Shown piece after piece: positions 35,673 through 45,249 of a stretch of DNA of 64,000 nt. The notes beneath the pieces were generated by a model, which saw nothing but the letters and a program-made list of their open reading frames with translations, did not search any database and was not told where the DNA came from. Source of the stretch: G963422275 sp963422275. GTDB lineage: Bacteria > Pseudomonadota > Alphaproteobacteria > Rhodobacterales > Rhodobacteraceae. The stretch covers positions 3,348,001-3,412,000 of the forward strand of contig OY729418.1 of assembly GCA_963422275.1 (NCBI GenBank), written 5' to 3'. Within the stretch, counting starts at the first letter, position 1; each line of letters starts with the position of its first letter. A program made the position numbers and the translations under genes.

Positions 35673-37103
35673 GTGATAAACGACAACGAACCTTCCTTCT
35701 TGGAATCGGTTAATCTGATGTTTGAGCGGGCGGCGGCCTTGGTTGACCTGCCCCCGGGACTGAAGAATAAAATCCGCGTCTGCAACAGCACTTACACCGT
35801 ACGGTTTGGAGTTCGGATTGATGGCGTGATTCAGACCTTCACTGGCTACAGGTCCGTTCACTCCGAGCACACGGAGCCGGTCAAGGGAGGCATTCGATTT
35901 GACATGCGCGTCTCTCAGAACGAGGTTGAGGCGCTTGCCGCTCTAATGACTTTCAAGTGTGCCTTGGTCGAGGCGCCATTTGGTGGTTCCAAGGGCGGAT
36001 TGCGGATCGATCCAAGAAAATACACCGACGATCAGATGGAGTTGATAACCCGTCGTTTTGCATACGAGTTGATAAAGCGCGACCTGATCAATCCGAGCCA
36101 AAATGTTCCTGCGCCTGACATGGGAACCAGTGCGCGGGAGATGGCATGGATTGCCGACCAGTACAGCCGGATGAACACAACGGACATAAACTCGCGGGCA
36201 TGCGTGACTGGCAAGCCGTTGAATGTTGGTGGAATCAACGGACGAGTTGAGGCGACAGGGCGTGGGGTGCAGTACGCGATTCAGGAATTCTTTCGGCATC
36301 CAGACGATGTTGCGGCGGCAGGGCTGTCAGGCGACCTTGCCGGAAAGCGAGCAATTGTCCAAGGCCTCGGCAATGTAGGCTACCACGCGGCTCAATTCCT
36401 GTCGACCGAGGACGAAGCGCTGATTGTCGGGATCATCGAGCGAGACGGAGCCTTGGTTGATCCAAGTGGTCTGGATATCGAAAAGATCGGTCAGCACATC
36501 AGTGAGACCGGAGGTGTAAAGGGATACGCCGACGCCACCTACGTGGAGAACGGCATGGCAGTTCTCGAAGAGGATTGCGACATTCTCATTCCTGCGGCAA
36601 TCGAGGGGGTGATCCACGCCGACAATGCAGAGCGCATAAAGGCACGATTGATTGTGGAGGCGGCTAACGGACCAGTAACGGCGATGGCAGACGACATCTT
36701 GGCGAGCAAAGGTACCATCATCATTCCCGATATGTACGCGAACGCAGGTGGTGTCACCGTTTCGTACTTCGAGTGGGTCAAGAATCTTAGTCACATTCGC
36801 TTCGGACGCATGCAGCGACGCCAGGAGGAAGCGAGGGCCACGTTGCTTGTCGAGGAAGTGAATCGCATCTTCGAGGCATCGAAGATTTCTGCCAAGCTCT
36901 CTGAATTCTTTGTCCAGCGGTACCTCAAGGGGGCCGGGGAGTTGGAATTGGTAAGATCTGGATTGGATGACACCATGCGAGCCGGCTATCAAGCGATGCA
37001 CGAAACTTGGCGCAGCAGAAATGAGGTCCGCGACTTGAGAACGGCAGCCTATTTGGTGGCAATCAAGCGGGTTGCAGCAAGTTACAAGTCAAAGGGTCTG
37101 TGA
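35673..37103 (+). CDS. Glu/Leu/Phe/Val dehydrogenase family protein (glutamate dehydrogenase)
   Basis: 476 residues from the GTG at 35673, chosen because AAGGGGGGGAAG lies just before it; the in-frame ATG at 35649 has no ribosome site. Motifs: PVKGGIRFDMRVSQNEVEAL, the catalytic lysine region APFGGSKGGLRIDP, VPAPDMGTSAREMAWI and the Rossmann loop VQGLGNVGYHAAQF. It oxidatively deaminates glutamate or makes it from 2-oxoglutarate and ammonia; the cofactor is not decided here. It is monocistronic downstream of tRNA-His. Confidence 0.92.
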   Translation: MINDNEPSFLESVNLMFERAAALVDLPPGLKNKIRVCNSTYTVRFGVRIDGVIQTFTGYRSVHSEHTEPVKGGIRFDMRVSQNEVEALAALMTFKCALVEAPFGGSKGGLRIDPRKYTDDQMELITRRFAYELIKRDLINPSQNVPAPDMGTSAREMAWIADQYSRMNTTDINSRACVTGKPLNVGGINGRVEATGRGVQYAIQEFFRHPDDVAAAGLSGDLAGKRAIVQGLGNVGYHAAQFLSTEDEALIVGIIERDGALVDPSGLDIEKIGQHISETGGVKGYADATYVENGMAVLEEDCDILIPAAIEGVIHADNAERIKARLIVEAANGPVTAMADDILASKGTIIIPDMYANAGGVTVSYFEWVKNLSHIRFGRMQRRQEEARATLLVEEVNRIFEASKISAKLSEFFVQRYLKGAGELELVRSGLDDTMRAGYQAMHETWRSRNEVRDLRTAAYLVAIKRVAASYKSKGL

Positions 37104-37143
37104 TGAAACTCTGTTGACTGACAGTTTCTTCCGGCTTCTCCAT

Positions 37144-37638
37144 TCAACCGTCGTCTCCAGAAGATAGGTTCTGGATCAGGCGAGTCAAGTTCTCAGCCAT
37201 CAGCTTGCCTTCTGCTGGCGACGTGACACCGCCGACCCCGATTCGGGTTCCTAGACGCCACCAAAGTCCCGGATGCCATGATCCCCTCATCGGCCGCTTC
37301 AGAATCACTAAGAATCCGTTGGATGGCTTAAGAGCAAACAGCCCACGGTCAATCTTTGAGATATTGGCAATTTCGGCCACCGTGATGCCGTCATTCGTGT
37401 ATAGGCCGCCTGCGTTCAATACCAGAAACGACTGTGTCGACGTGCGCATCCGGAATGCCAAAAACAGGATCAGTGCTCCCGCCGCAATTGCGACGAGATC
37501 GAGCGCATCGAAACTCAGTCCTGAAACACCAAAATAGATCAGCAGAGTGCCGAGCAAGGCGAGAACGCCAATTCCGAACCAGCGGCGCGGCGGTGAGGGC
37601 GAAAGCTTGGCCAACGCTTTTTGCCCGCTGGCGTTCAT
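37144..37638 (-). CDS. Membrane protein with PH-like C-terminal part, function unknown
   Basis: 164 residues from the ATG at 37638; the upstream extension of the frame is not supported. Two hydrophobic segments (WFGIGVLALLGTLLIYFGVS and LDLVAIAAGALILFLAF) are followed by a soluble domain LVLNAGGLYTNDGITVAEIA, ISKIDRGLFALKPSNGFLVI, resembling bacterial PH-like domains. Located 110 bp after lepA on the same strand. No function is assigned. Confidence 0.65.
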   Translation of the reverse strand: MNASGQKALAKLSPSPPRRWFGIGVLALLGTLLIYFGVSGLSFDALDLVAIAAGALILFLAFRMRTSTQSFLVLNAGGLYTNDGITVAEIANISKIDRGLFALKPSNGFLVILKRPMRGSWHPGLWWRLGTRIGVGGVTSPAEGKLMAENLTRLIQNLSSGDDG

Positions 37639-37748
37639 TTCAGAACGCTTTTGAGAGAACAATGGCACAGGAACCCAAGTGCGCTCCTGCGATTTCACCA
37701 GTGCTCGCATCTATCCTTCGCGACTGATGGTTGTTCTGAACGGCTGAT

Positions 37749-39551
37749 CTATTTGGCATCAACCCTCAACGCGCTGATAAAGGCACTCTGGGGTATTTCG
37801 ACTTTCCCGAATTGCCGCATCCGCTTTTTGCCGGCCTTTTGTTTCTCGAGGAGTTTTCTCTTTCGCGTTATGTCGCCGCCGTAGCACTTCGCGGTTACGT
37901 CCTTGCGCAGAGCGGCTATGGTTTCTCGCGCGATTACCCGTCCGTCAACTGCCGCCTGCACGGGAATCTTGAACAGATGGCGTGGAATGAGTCCCTTCAG
38001 CTTTTCGCACATAACGCGGCCGCGTGCCTCGCACCTGTCCCGGTGAACCACGATTGCCAAAGCGTCAACGGGTTCGCTGTTTACCAGTATCTGCAGCTTC
38101 ACGAGCCTGTCCGCGCGATACCCGGTCAGCGTGTAGTCCAACGAGGCATATCCTTTAGATAGAGACTTCAGGTGATCATAGAAGTCAAACACAACTTCGT
38201 TGAGTGGGAGGTCATAAATCAACATGGCACGCTCGCCGACAAACGAGAGATTCTTCTGCAATCCGCGCCGGGTGTGACATAGTTTCAACACCTCGCCCAA
38301 GTATCGCTCAGGAACGAATATAGTCGCATCAATTCGGGGCTCCTCGATGTGGGAGACAATTGCGGGGTCGGGCATGTCAGACGGGTTGTAGATTTCCCGA
38401 ACCTGCCCGTCGCGAAGGAACACTCGGTAGATCACCGAAGGAGCCGTCGTGATCAAATCCAGCCCATATTCGCGCTCTAGTCGTTCGCGAATCACTTCGA
38501 GATGTAGCAGGCCAAGAAATCCACAGCGGAAGCCAAAGCCGAGGGCTGTGGACGACTCCAGTTCGCTGCTGAACGACGCGTCGTTCAGCGCGACCCTTTC
38601 GATTGCCTCTCTCAGACCATCAAAATCTTCATTTTTAACAGGGAACAGGCCGCAGAACACGACGGGCTGGGACGGCTTCATGCCCTCCAACGGAGTTGTG
38701 CATCCCTTTTTCTCATGCGTGATTGTGTCGCCGACCCGGGTGTCCCGAACCTGCTTGATGGAGGCTGTCAGAAAGCCGATCTCGCCTGGACCCAGTTCAT
38801 CCACATCTTTCATTCTAGGGCTGAAGACGCCAACCCTGTCAACCGGATACACTGCGTTGGTCGATATCAGGCGAATTCTGTCACCCTTCGAAAGGATGCC
38901 GTCGATGATTCGCACTAGCACCACGACCCCGAGAAATGAATCATACCAGCTATCGACAAGCATCGACTTCAGCGGGGCGTCCCGCGAGCCGATTGGAGCG
39001 GGCAGCGATGAAACAACCGCCTCAAGGACCTCGTCAATGCCCAGACCGTTCTTGGCCGACACGCAAATTGCATCAGACGCGTCGATGCCGATTGCCTCCT
39101 CAATTTGGCGACGCACTCTATCTGGCTCGGAAGCAGGCAGATCAATCTTGTTGAGAATCGGAACTATTTCGTGACCCGCCTCAATGGCTTGGTAAACATT
39201 CGCCAGTGTCTGCGCTTCAACTCCCTGCGAGGAATCAACCACCAGCAGGGACCCTTCAACCGCGTGCATGGACCGGGAAACTTCATAGGCGAAATCTACG
39301 TGACCCGGCGTATCGATGAGATTCAGGACATATACATTTCCATCGTTTGCCCGATAGTCCAGTCGAACGGTCTGCGCCTTTATCGTGATGCCGCGTTCTC
39401 GCTCGATCTCCATTGAGTCAAGCAGTTGCTCCCGCATGTCACGCTCGCTGACGGCACCTGTAAATTGCATCAGACGGTCGGCGAGCGTGCTTTTTCCATG
39501 GTCAATATGAGCGACAATGGAGAAGTTGCGAATGCGGGACAGCGCTGTCAT
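37749..39551 (-). CDS. lepA: Elongation factor 4 (LepA GTPase)
   Basis: 600 residues from the ATG at 39551 (MTALSRIRNFSIVAHIDHGK), the usual LepA start; a TTG six codons upstream is not needed. G-domain: AHIDHGKST, RGITIKAQTV, DTPGHVDF, NKIDLP and SAKNG. The LepA-specific C-terminal region ends with YGGDITRKRKLLEKQKAGKK and MRQFGKVEIPQSAFI. It back-translocates or stabilises ribosomes under stress. Confidence 0.97.
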   Translation of the reverse strand: MTALSRIRNFSIVAHIDHGKSTLADRLMQFTGAVSERDMREQLLDSMEIERERGITIKAQTVRLDYRANDGNVYVLNLIDTPGHVDFAYEVSRSMHAVEGSLLVVDSSQGVEAQTLANVYQAIEAGHEIVPILNKIDLPASEPDRVRRQIEEAIGIDASDAICVSAKNGLGIDEVLEAVVSSLPAPIGSRDAPLKSMLVDSWYDSFLGVVVLVRIIDGILSKGDRIRLISTNAVYPVDRVGVFSPRMKDVDELGPGEIGFLTASIKQVRDTRVGDTITHEKKGCTTPLEGMKPSQPVVFCGLFPVKNEDFDGLREAIERVALNDASFSSELESSTALGFGFRCGFLGLLHLEVIRERLEREYGLDLITTAPSVIYRVFLRDGQVREIYNPSDMPDPAIVSHIEEPRIDATIFVPERYLGEVLKLCHTRRGLQKNLSFVGERAMLIYDLPLNEVVFDFYDHLKSLSKGYASLDYTLTGYRADRLVKLQILVNSEPVDALAIVVHRDRCEARGRVMCEKLKGLIPRHLFKIPVQAAVDGRVIARETIAALRKDVTAKCYGGDITRKRKLLEKQKAGKKRMRQFGKVEIPQSAFISALRVDAK

Positions 39552-40269
39552 TGATGACGTGTTTTGCAAAGACTGGAAATGGGCGCGGCTGAGCGGTGAA
39601 ATGCCACTGCAAGAACAATCTTACAGTTGATCGAGCGATATGTCCAAGTGCCAGCGGCTAGGGTCGCGGTGCAATACAATGTTCGAACCTTCCCTTGCCC
39701 AACGGGAAACCTTGTCTTCTGAGAGCGACGAAGTTGGCACCCGAAGAGCGAAATTCAACCGTCGCAAATTGGAATCAGACGTCAACCCGCTTTAACTATG
39801 GACGCAATGCAGCATTGAGGCCGGAACCTAGCCTTAAGCAGCAGGCAAATATGTGCTATCGTCGTTGCTTTTACGTAGTCTCTGGGCGATCTGTCCGAGC
39901 AATTGCTAGCGGCTGAACAGGCGTTGTGCGTGTGTCATGATGTTTCAATCGAGATACTCTGTCTATGGAACGTTGGCCGGACGGGGCTGACATCGCTCTT
40001 AGTCCATGACTTAATGATGTCGGGACGTTCGGCGCATTTCGTTCGCGAATTGGTGCACAGGGCAGGATCTGCCGTCGATCCTTGCATCGTGCACCGAAGA
40101 CCATGACTCCTTTTCAATCTTGCGGCGCCCAGCAGTCTGTTCGGCCAAATTGGGAACCTTTCCAGTCCATGCCATTGCTGGAAAGACTCCTGACTATGAC
40201 GCTTGTCGCGAGACACCATTATCGGAGGCAGAATCCAGAAAATTGGGAGCTGACAGCTTGAGGACGAGT
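39552..40269. other. About 700 bp without a supported gene
   Basis: Between divergent-looking lepA and rpmB, both read on the minus strand. Small frames on both strands overlap and none has a recognisable domain. A 67-codon plus-strand frame at 39903-40106 contains ILCLWNVGRTGLTSLL, faintly like a phosphatase P-loop, but this is too weak to call. Promoters for lepA must lie near 39560-39700. Confidence 0.5.
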
Positions 40270-40587
40270 TTAGTCGCTGGTTTTGTTTGCTTCATTTTGA
40301 AAAGATCGCAGTGAGACCTTGGCCAACTCATTCTTGATCTTCAGTGCCTTTGGCGACAATTCGCTGCGCTTAGCCTTGATGAGAAAGGTGTCGAGGCCGC
40401 CGCGATGGTCCACAGCGCGCAGTGCAGCTGCCGAAACCCGGAGATGGAAAGACTTTCCCAGCGCGTCGGAGAGCAACGTGGCCTCGTTGAGATTCGGCAA
40501 GAACCGGCGCTTGGTCTTGTTGTTCGCATGGCTCACATTGTTGCCTGTCATCACGCGCTTTCCGGTGAGTTCACAAACTCTCGACAT
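40270..40587 (-). CDS. rpmB: 50S ribosomal protein L28
   Basis: 105 residues from the ATG at 40587: MSRVCELTGKRVMTGNNVSH followed by ANNKTKRRFLPNLNEATLLS, SFHLRVSAAALRAVDHRGGL and DTFLIKAKRSELSPKALKIK. This is the standard alphaproteobacterial L28 with a slightly extended C-terminus. The frame continues 27 codons upstream without similarity. Confidence 0.96.
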   Translation of the reverse strand: MSRVCELTGKRVMTGNNVSHANNKTKRRFLPNLNEATLLSDALGKSFHLRVSAAALRAVDHRGGLDTFLIKAKRSELSPKALKIKNELAKVSLRSFQNEANKTSD

Positions 40588-40703
40588 CGCTTCGTACCTC
40601 AGACCTTCGACCGAGATGCCCGGCCGCTGCAGTTTGGTTTGATCAACGGTCCCATCTAGAGCCTGCAAGTGAGACCGTCAAGGGAAATCTGCGATTCCAA
40701 CTG

Positions 40704-41699
40704 TCAGAAAGCACGGCTTTTAGAAATCCTATTCGCGAGATTGCTCAATGCTGCTCGCTGCGAAATCCTCCCCGATGCGACATCTTCCTTCAGTAACTGA
40801 ATAAGTGACGCGACCCCGGGTTGCTGTTCAACAAGCGAAAGCAGTTCCCGGCGCAATTCCGCATGAAACCAGCGGTCCTCCTGCTCCCGTCTGGATACTT
40901 CCCAAAATCCATGTTCTCTTCGCCATTGGACGAGTGATGAAATTTCGTTCCAGGCGAGATCCATTCCATGTCCTTTGAGGGCTGATACCAAGATCACCTT
41001 CGGAAACCCAGGTGGATCTTTTTGACGTCGCCTGAGCAGGTGAAGTGCACTGGAATAGTCAGCCTGGGTGCGGTGTGCTGACGCGAGCAGGTCGCCGTCT
41101 GCCTTGTTCACCAGAACAAGGTCGGTTACTTCCATGACTCCCCGTTTAACCCCCTGCAGATCGTCGCCGCCCAATGGAGTGATCAACAGAATGAATACGT
41201 CCGTGATTTCCGCCGCGGAGATTTCTGATTGCCCTACGCCTATCGTCTCGACGATTATGATGTCAAATCCCGCCTGCTCGCATAGAAATACACAGTCCCT
41301 TGAGTACCTCGAAACCCCTCCAAGTACGTTTCTCGAGGGAGATGTACGAATGAACGTGCCCGAGATTCGCGCCAATCGTTCCATGCGGACCTTGTCACCA
41401 AGTATGGAGCCACCTGTTAGGGGCGAGGATGGATCGATGGTGAGAACGGCGACAGACTTGCCCATTTCAGCAAGGAAAACACCAAGCTTATCAATGAATG
41501 TCGACTTGCCAGCACCGGGCACGCCTGAAAGACCCATTCGCATGCCTTGGCGCGGCCCAAGGCTTTGCAATTCGTTCAGGATTTCGCTCGCTACTTCTCG
41601 GTGGTCCTCACGGCTGCTTTCAACTAGCGTTATCGCTTTCGACAATGCTCTGCGGTCACCCGAACGCAACCCCAAAGCGAGGTGAACAGGGTCAGTCAA
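40704..41699 (-). CDS. meaB: Methylmalonyl-CoA mutase-associated GTPase MeaB
   Basis: 331 residues. G-domain: MGLSGVPGAGKSTFIDKLG (P-loop, about 59-67), AVLTIDPSSPLTGGSILGDK (switch I), IVETIGVGQSE (switch II) and LVNKADGD. An N-terminal helical arm and the C-terminal dimerisation part are present. It chaperones B12 loading and protects methylmalonyl-CoA mutase. The mutase gene itself is at 60.6 kb, so the partners are about 19 kb apart. Confidence 0.95.
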   Translation of the reverse strand: MTDPVHLALGLRSGDRRALSKAITLVESSREDHREVASEILNELQSLGPRQGMRMGLSGVPGAGKSTFIDKLGVFLAEMGKSVAVLTIDPSSPLTGGSILGDKVRMERLARISGTFIRTSPSRNVLGGVSRYSRDCVFLCEQAGFDIIIVETIGVGQSEISAAEITDVFILLITPLGGDDLQGVKRGVMEVTDLVLVNKADGDLLASAHRTQADYSSALHLLRRRQKDPPGFPKVILVSALKGHGMDLAWNEISSLVQWRREHGFWEVSRREQEDRWFHAELRRELLSLVEQQPGVASLIQLLKEDVASGRISQRAALSNLANRISKSRAF

Positions 41700-41957
41700 G
41701 GAACTAGCTCGGGTTCATGTGACTAGGAGCCTGTTGAAAACGGCCCCAATTCTGTGCCGATTTTGTGATCATGCGTTTTCGCCTCCGGTTCCGTGATGCC
41801 GACTCAACTCCCGATCAGGTAGGGTCGGGGTCGAGAGACAAGCCGACCCGTCATGAATTAAGTCCAGCTTGCCATGTTTCAGGCCAAAGGCCAAAATAGG
41901 CACGTTGCACTTTGCGCTCAATCATGAGGTCAAATCCGGCAGCTCTCCAAACACATT

Positions 41958-41981
41958 ATTGGTTGCAATATTGGTTGCAAT
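41958..41981. repeat. Two perfect tandem copies of a 12-bp unit
   Basis: ATTGGTTGCAAT occurs twice head to tail, 57 bp before the DUF3108 start. It could be a paired binding site or chance. The surrounding 41700-42037 region shows no gene; it is AT-rich close to the repeat. Confidence 0.6.
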
Positions 41982-42037
41982 TTTCCATGTATTGCAGTAT
42001 GCATCCAAGATGTCGGCTTGTTCAAAATTTAAGTAAG

Positions 42038-42784
42038 ATGACTTTGTTGAAGAACCTGCTAGCTAGTATGGTTGCCGTTGTCACGGTATTGATGATTGGC
42101 ATTTCAGCGTCTGCCACACAGGAAGTCCATGAAGAAAGATATAATTTCAATATTTTGATCTCCAACCTCCATGCGGGCAGTCTAAATTTGGTATCTCGAG
42201 ACAACGGGAAATCCTATGCCGTTCGAGCGATTTTGCAAACCGAAGGGCTGCTAGACTTGATCACTCCGCGAGTAATAGACTTAGGCGTCAAGGGATGGCT
42301 GCATATGGAGAGTTTCAGGCCTGTGAAATACCAGGAAACGTCAACAGGACGTGAAATCGAAAAACATCGGATAATCAACTACCAGCACGGAACCCCCAAA
42401 TTTTTTCAAATAACCCCCCCACTGCCGGAAAATGCCATTCCTAAGTTTGCCGATGATTGGAATTTGTCTGTTGATCCAGCCACTGCACTTTTCACACTAG
42501 TCCGCGACTACCGAATAGGCTGGATGTGCAATTCGGAATTCGTGATGTTTGACGGAAGAAGGGCAGTTAGATTTTCCTTGGGTGAACCGGTCATCCGCGG
42601 CGAAGAGATGCACTGCGATTCGAGCTATACACTAGCAACGAGCAATTCACCCAGAATGGATGAGCAGTCTGCGCTTCCGCTCACCTTGATCTACCGTCCA
42701 AGCGAGACGTCTCCGGATAAGTACGAATTGCACCGCCTTACAATGCAGACATCACGTGGCAAGATTACGTTCAAGCGTATATGA
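42038..42784 (+). CDS. DUF3108 periplasmic protein
   Basis: 248 residues from the ATG at 42038. Signal peptide: LLASMVAVVTVLMIGISASA with cleavage after ASA. Mature DUF3108 features: RYNFNILISNLHAGSLNLVS, a beta-rich fold with GKSYAVRAILQTEGLLDLIT, WLHMESFRPVKYQETSTGRE and C-terminal YELHRLTMQTSRGKITFKRI. Function is unknown; homologues lie beside rpmB in Rhodobacterales, as here with meaB and rpmB nearby. Codons are somewhat more AT-rich than the neighbours. Confidence 0.85.
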   Translation: MTLLKNLLASMVAVVTVLMIGISASATQEVHEERYNFNILISNLHAGSLNLVSRDNGKSYAVRAILQTEGLLDLITPRVIDLGVKGWLHMESFRPVKYQETSTGREIEKHRIINYQHGTPKFFQITPPLPENAIPKFADDWNLSVDPATALFTLVRDYRIGWMCNSEFVMFDGRRAVRFSLGEPVIRGEEMHCDSSYTLATSNSPRMDEQSALPLTLIYRPSETSPDKYELHRLTMQTSRGKITFKRI

Positions 42785-42961
42785 TTTTACTCCTACGGAT
42801 ATGCAGGGGAATAAGGAAAGTCAAAATCCACTAATCTGATCGTCTTCATTAAATTGCTGATCAGACGGCTTGCCAACGCTCAGCCAAGGCGAAGAATTCT
42901 TAAAGATTGAGAGCCAACATTTACTGGAGCCGCAAGAGGCACCGGCGAACTTAATTATAAG

Positions 42962-43273
42962 CTACGCCGCTCGGGCGCGTTGGTTTCTGCGCTCGCTCTC
43001 CTCTCTGGAAAGGGCGACCGAAGTCCGGACACCCCTTCGGACAAACGCCATCAACCCGTCGACAACACGTTCGTTGGGGTCGATCCCAGCGCACGTAAGA
43101 ACCTCTCTTCCATCCCTAGATCTGGCCCATCTTGCAATTACATCAGGCCCGTTCCCAAATTTGCGATCATCCGCGATCGCGTCGTCAAGAGCAGCCAAAA
43201 CCACTGCCGCAAACAACTTTCTTGCCCTCGATCCTTGTTCGTGATTAAATGCTGTATTGTCGTAATCAGACAT
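42962..43273 (-). CDS. DUF6280 family protein
   Basis: 103 residues from the ATG at 43273 (MSDYDNTAFNHEQGSRARKL). Highly characteristic: FAAVVLAALDDAIADDRKFG, NGPDVIARWARSRDGREVL, CAGIDPNERVVDGLMAFVRR and GVRTSVALSREESERRN. I know this family mainly from Rhodobacterales; its function is undetermined. Soluble and helical. Divergent from efp. Confidence 0.88.
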   Translation of the reverse strand: MSDYDNTAFNHEQGSRARKLFAAVVLAALDDAIADDRKFGNGPDVIARWARSRDGREVLTCAGIDPNERVVDGLMAFVRRGVRTSVALSREESERRNQRARAA

Positions 43274-43444
43274 ACGCCCCACCACCACCATCTGGCTATC
43301 CGCTATATTTTTTCAGCATTTATGCCGCGCGAAACAACACTAACATGACACCCAACGGGCCGGTTGCACGACAATGCCCTTTGCCTCATCCAGTGCGTTC
43401 ACGTATACTTGAACTTCGTATAGTTTGCAACAGTTTTGTGCCAC

Positions 43445-44008
43445 ATGCCAAAAATTAGCGGAAACGAAATTCGTCCTGGGTACGTTCTTGAGCACAACGG
43501 CGGATTGTGGACGATCATCAAGGCTGAACACGTGAAGCCAGGAAAAGGCGGAGCTTTCACCCAAGTCGAAATGCGAAACCTGCGAAATGGATCAAAACTA
43601 AACGACAGATTCAGGTCAGCCGATAAAGTCGAGCGCGTGCGGTTGGAGCAGAAAGATCAGCAATTCTTGTATCGAGACCGGGATTTGCTAATCTTCATGG
43701 ACGCTGAGACTTACGATCAAATCCCACTGCAGACGAATTTGCTTGGCGACCGTCATCCATTTCTTCGAGAAGGAATGGCGGTAACAGTGGAGTATCATGG
43801 TGAGGAGGCGCTTAACGTGACACTGCCCCAGAAGGTTGTATGCGAGGTTGCGGAAACCGAGCCGGTGGTGTCTGGGCAGACCGCGGCCAACAGTTTCAAA
43901 CCTGCCTTGTTGAGCAATGGGCTTCGGATCATGGTCCCGCCATTTATTGCCCAAAATGACAGTGTTGTGGTTGATACGGAGACATTTGAGTACTATGAGC
44001 GGGCCTGA
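43445..44008 (+). CDS. efp: Elongation factor P
   Basis: 187 residues from the ATG at 43445. KOW-like domain I with the modifiable lysine loop VKPGKGGAFTQVEMRNL, then the OB domains with QFLYRDRDLLIFMDAETYDQ and VTLPQKVVCEVAETEPVV, ending FEYYERA. Relieves ribosome stalling at polyproline. Followed by an IMPase-like gene, a usual order in this group, though here with a 330-bp spacer. Confidence 0.96.
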   Translation: MPKISGNEIRPGYVLEHNGGLWTIIKAEHVKPGKGGAFTQVEMRNLRNGSKLNDRFRSADKVERVRLEQKDQQFLYRDRDLLIFMDAETYDQIPLQTNLLGDRHPFLREGMAVTVEYHGEEALNVTLPQKVVCEVAETEPVVSGQTAANSFKPALLSNGLRIMVPPFIAQNDSVVVDTETFEYYERA

Positions 44009-44337
44009 GCTTGGAGCGGGGGCTTGACCCGCTGGGCGAATGGCCGAAGATCCGAGAGAGGTGGAACTTTCGCCTAATCTCGGAATACGATGAACTCAAC
44101 AGCATTTATTTTGTGAACGGTCAACCTGGTCGATCGGCCTTCAGGATGGGACACAGCGCACTGTGGTCACAGCACGACCGACAAAGGTACCGTACGCATC
44201 ACCGTGCGATTTTGCAACAGTCTCAACGGGCCCCATGAAGACAACTGGAAGCAAGCAGGTCGGACGTGACCGATTCACCTTTTAAGCTGAAGGTCAGTTT
44301 GCACTAAACGTTGAGCCGATCGTATGGGAAATTGAAA

Positions 44338-45129
44338 ATGCCGCCAAAGAGCGCAAATTATCATTTAATGGAGGCTGCGTCGCGACGGGTGGCGCGTGGT
44401 CTTGTAAGAGACTTTCTTGAAATACAGCAATTGCAATCCTCCGCGAAGGGGGCTGATGACTTTGCTTGGCGAGCGTGGAACAAAGCTGAAAATGCGCTGC
44501 AGGATGAACTGATGAGCGCACGGCATAACTACGGATGGTATGGTAGTGTCACCAAGCAAATCGATGGAAGCGATCCAACAAGAAGATGGATTGTTAGCGC
44601 GGTTTCAGGAAAGTTGAATTTTCGGCGCGGAATCCCTCATTGGGCAACATCCATCGCGCTTGAGCACAAGCAGGAAATCGTGTGCGCATTAGTTCATGAT
44701 TCATTTCGTGACGAGCGGTTCGGGGCGGAAAAGGGAATTGGAAGCTGGCGCAACGGCTCCAGAACCAGAGTCTCGATGCGTCAACGATTAGGGGAGCTTG
44801 TCGTGATGACAAACCTCCGCCTTCAAGAGGGAACTGGCATTAGAGACGATGCGACCTTGCATCGAATCGCATCACGAGTTGCGGGGTTGCGAATGAGCGG
44901 AGATCCGTCTCTGGATCTTGCCTACGTGGCATCGGGATCAATTGATGGATATTGGGCATCCGCAAGCGAAGAAGCCGACATTGCGGGCGGGCGGTTGCTC
45001 ATTGCGGAATCCGGGGGTTTGATTGAGCCGCTATATTGTCCGAAGGGAGTGCCGTCGACAACGGGAATGATCGCGACAAACGGTCATGTGTTCGCTGATC
45101 TTGTTGCGTTGGTCCGGGGAGATAGGTGA
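44338..45129 (+). CDS. Inositol monophosphatase-like protein with altered active site
   Basis: 263 residues from the ATG at 44338. The IMPase fold is clear: SANYHLMEAASRRVARGLVR, NFRRGIPHWATSIALEHKQE, FGAEKGIGSWRNGSRTRVSM, DPSLDLAYVASGSIDGYWAS and EEADIAGGRLLIAESGG. The metal-binding motif that should read WIVDPLDGTxNF is WIVSAVSGKLNF (about residues 84-95), losing both Asp ligands, and the Glu pair upstream is not recognisable (GWYGSVTKQ). The frame is intact over the full length, so this is either a non-catalytic homologue or a gene starting to decay. Confidence 0.85.
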   Translation: MPPKSANYHLMEAASRRVARGLVRDFLEIQQLQSSAKGADDFAWRAWNKAENALQDELMSARHNYGWYGSVTKQIDGSDPTRRWIVSAVSGKLNFRRGIPHWATSIALEHKQEIVCALVHDSFRDERFGAEKGIGSWRNGSRTRVSMRQRLGELVVMTNLRLQEGTGIRDDATLHRIASRVAGLRMSGDPSLDLAYVASGSIDGYWASASEEADIAGGRLLIAESGGLIEPLYCPKGVPSTTGMIATNGHVFADLVALVRGDR

Positions 45130-45249
45130 ACGAGCTGGATTGTTTGCCTTCACTTGAACGGAACTGTCGTCGCATTCTCATGCTGCCACCAACTTGAAAG
45201 CCGTTTCTCGAAATTGATCCAAAGCGGGACGCTTTACTTCACGGCGATG

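Noticed and set aside
39903..40106. Possible low-molecular-weight phosphatase fragment (ILCLWNVGRTGLTSLL)
   Set aside because: The resemblance to a phosphatase P-loop is slight, the essential Cys-x5-Arg pattern is not met, and the frame is short.
41822..41849. Hairpin GGGTCGG/CCGACCC as a terminator of the meaB region
   Set aside because: No T-run on either strand and a long loop; not a convincing terminator.
44011..44238. 75-codon frame directly after efp
   Set aside because: No domain, no ribosome site, and the usual neighbour (IMPase) starts further on; treated as spacer.
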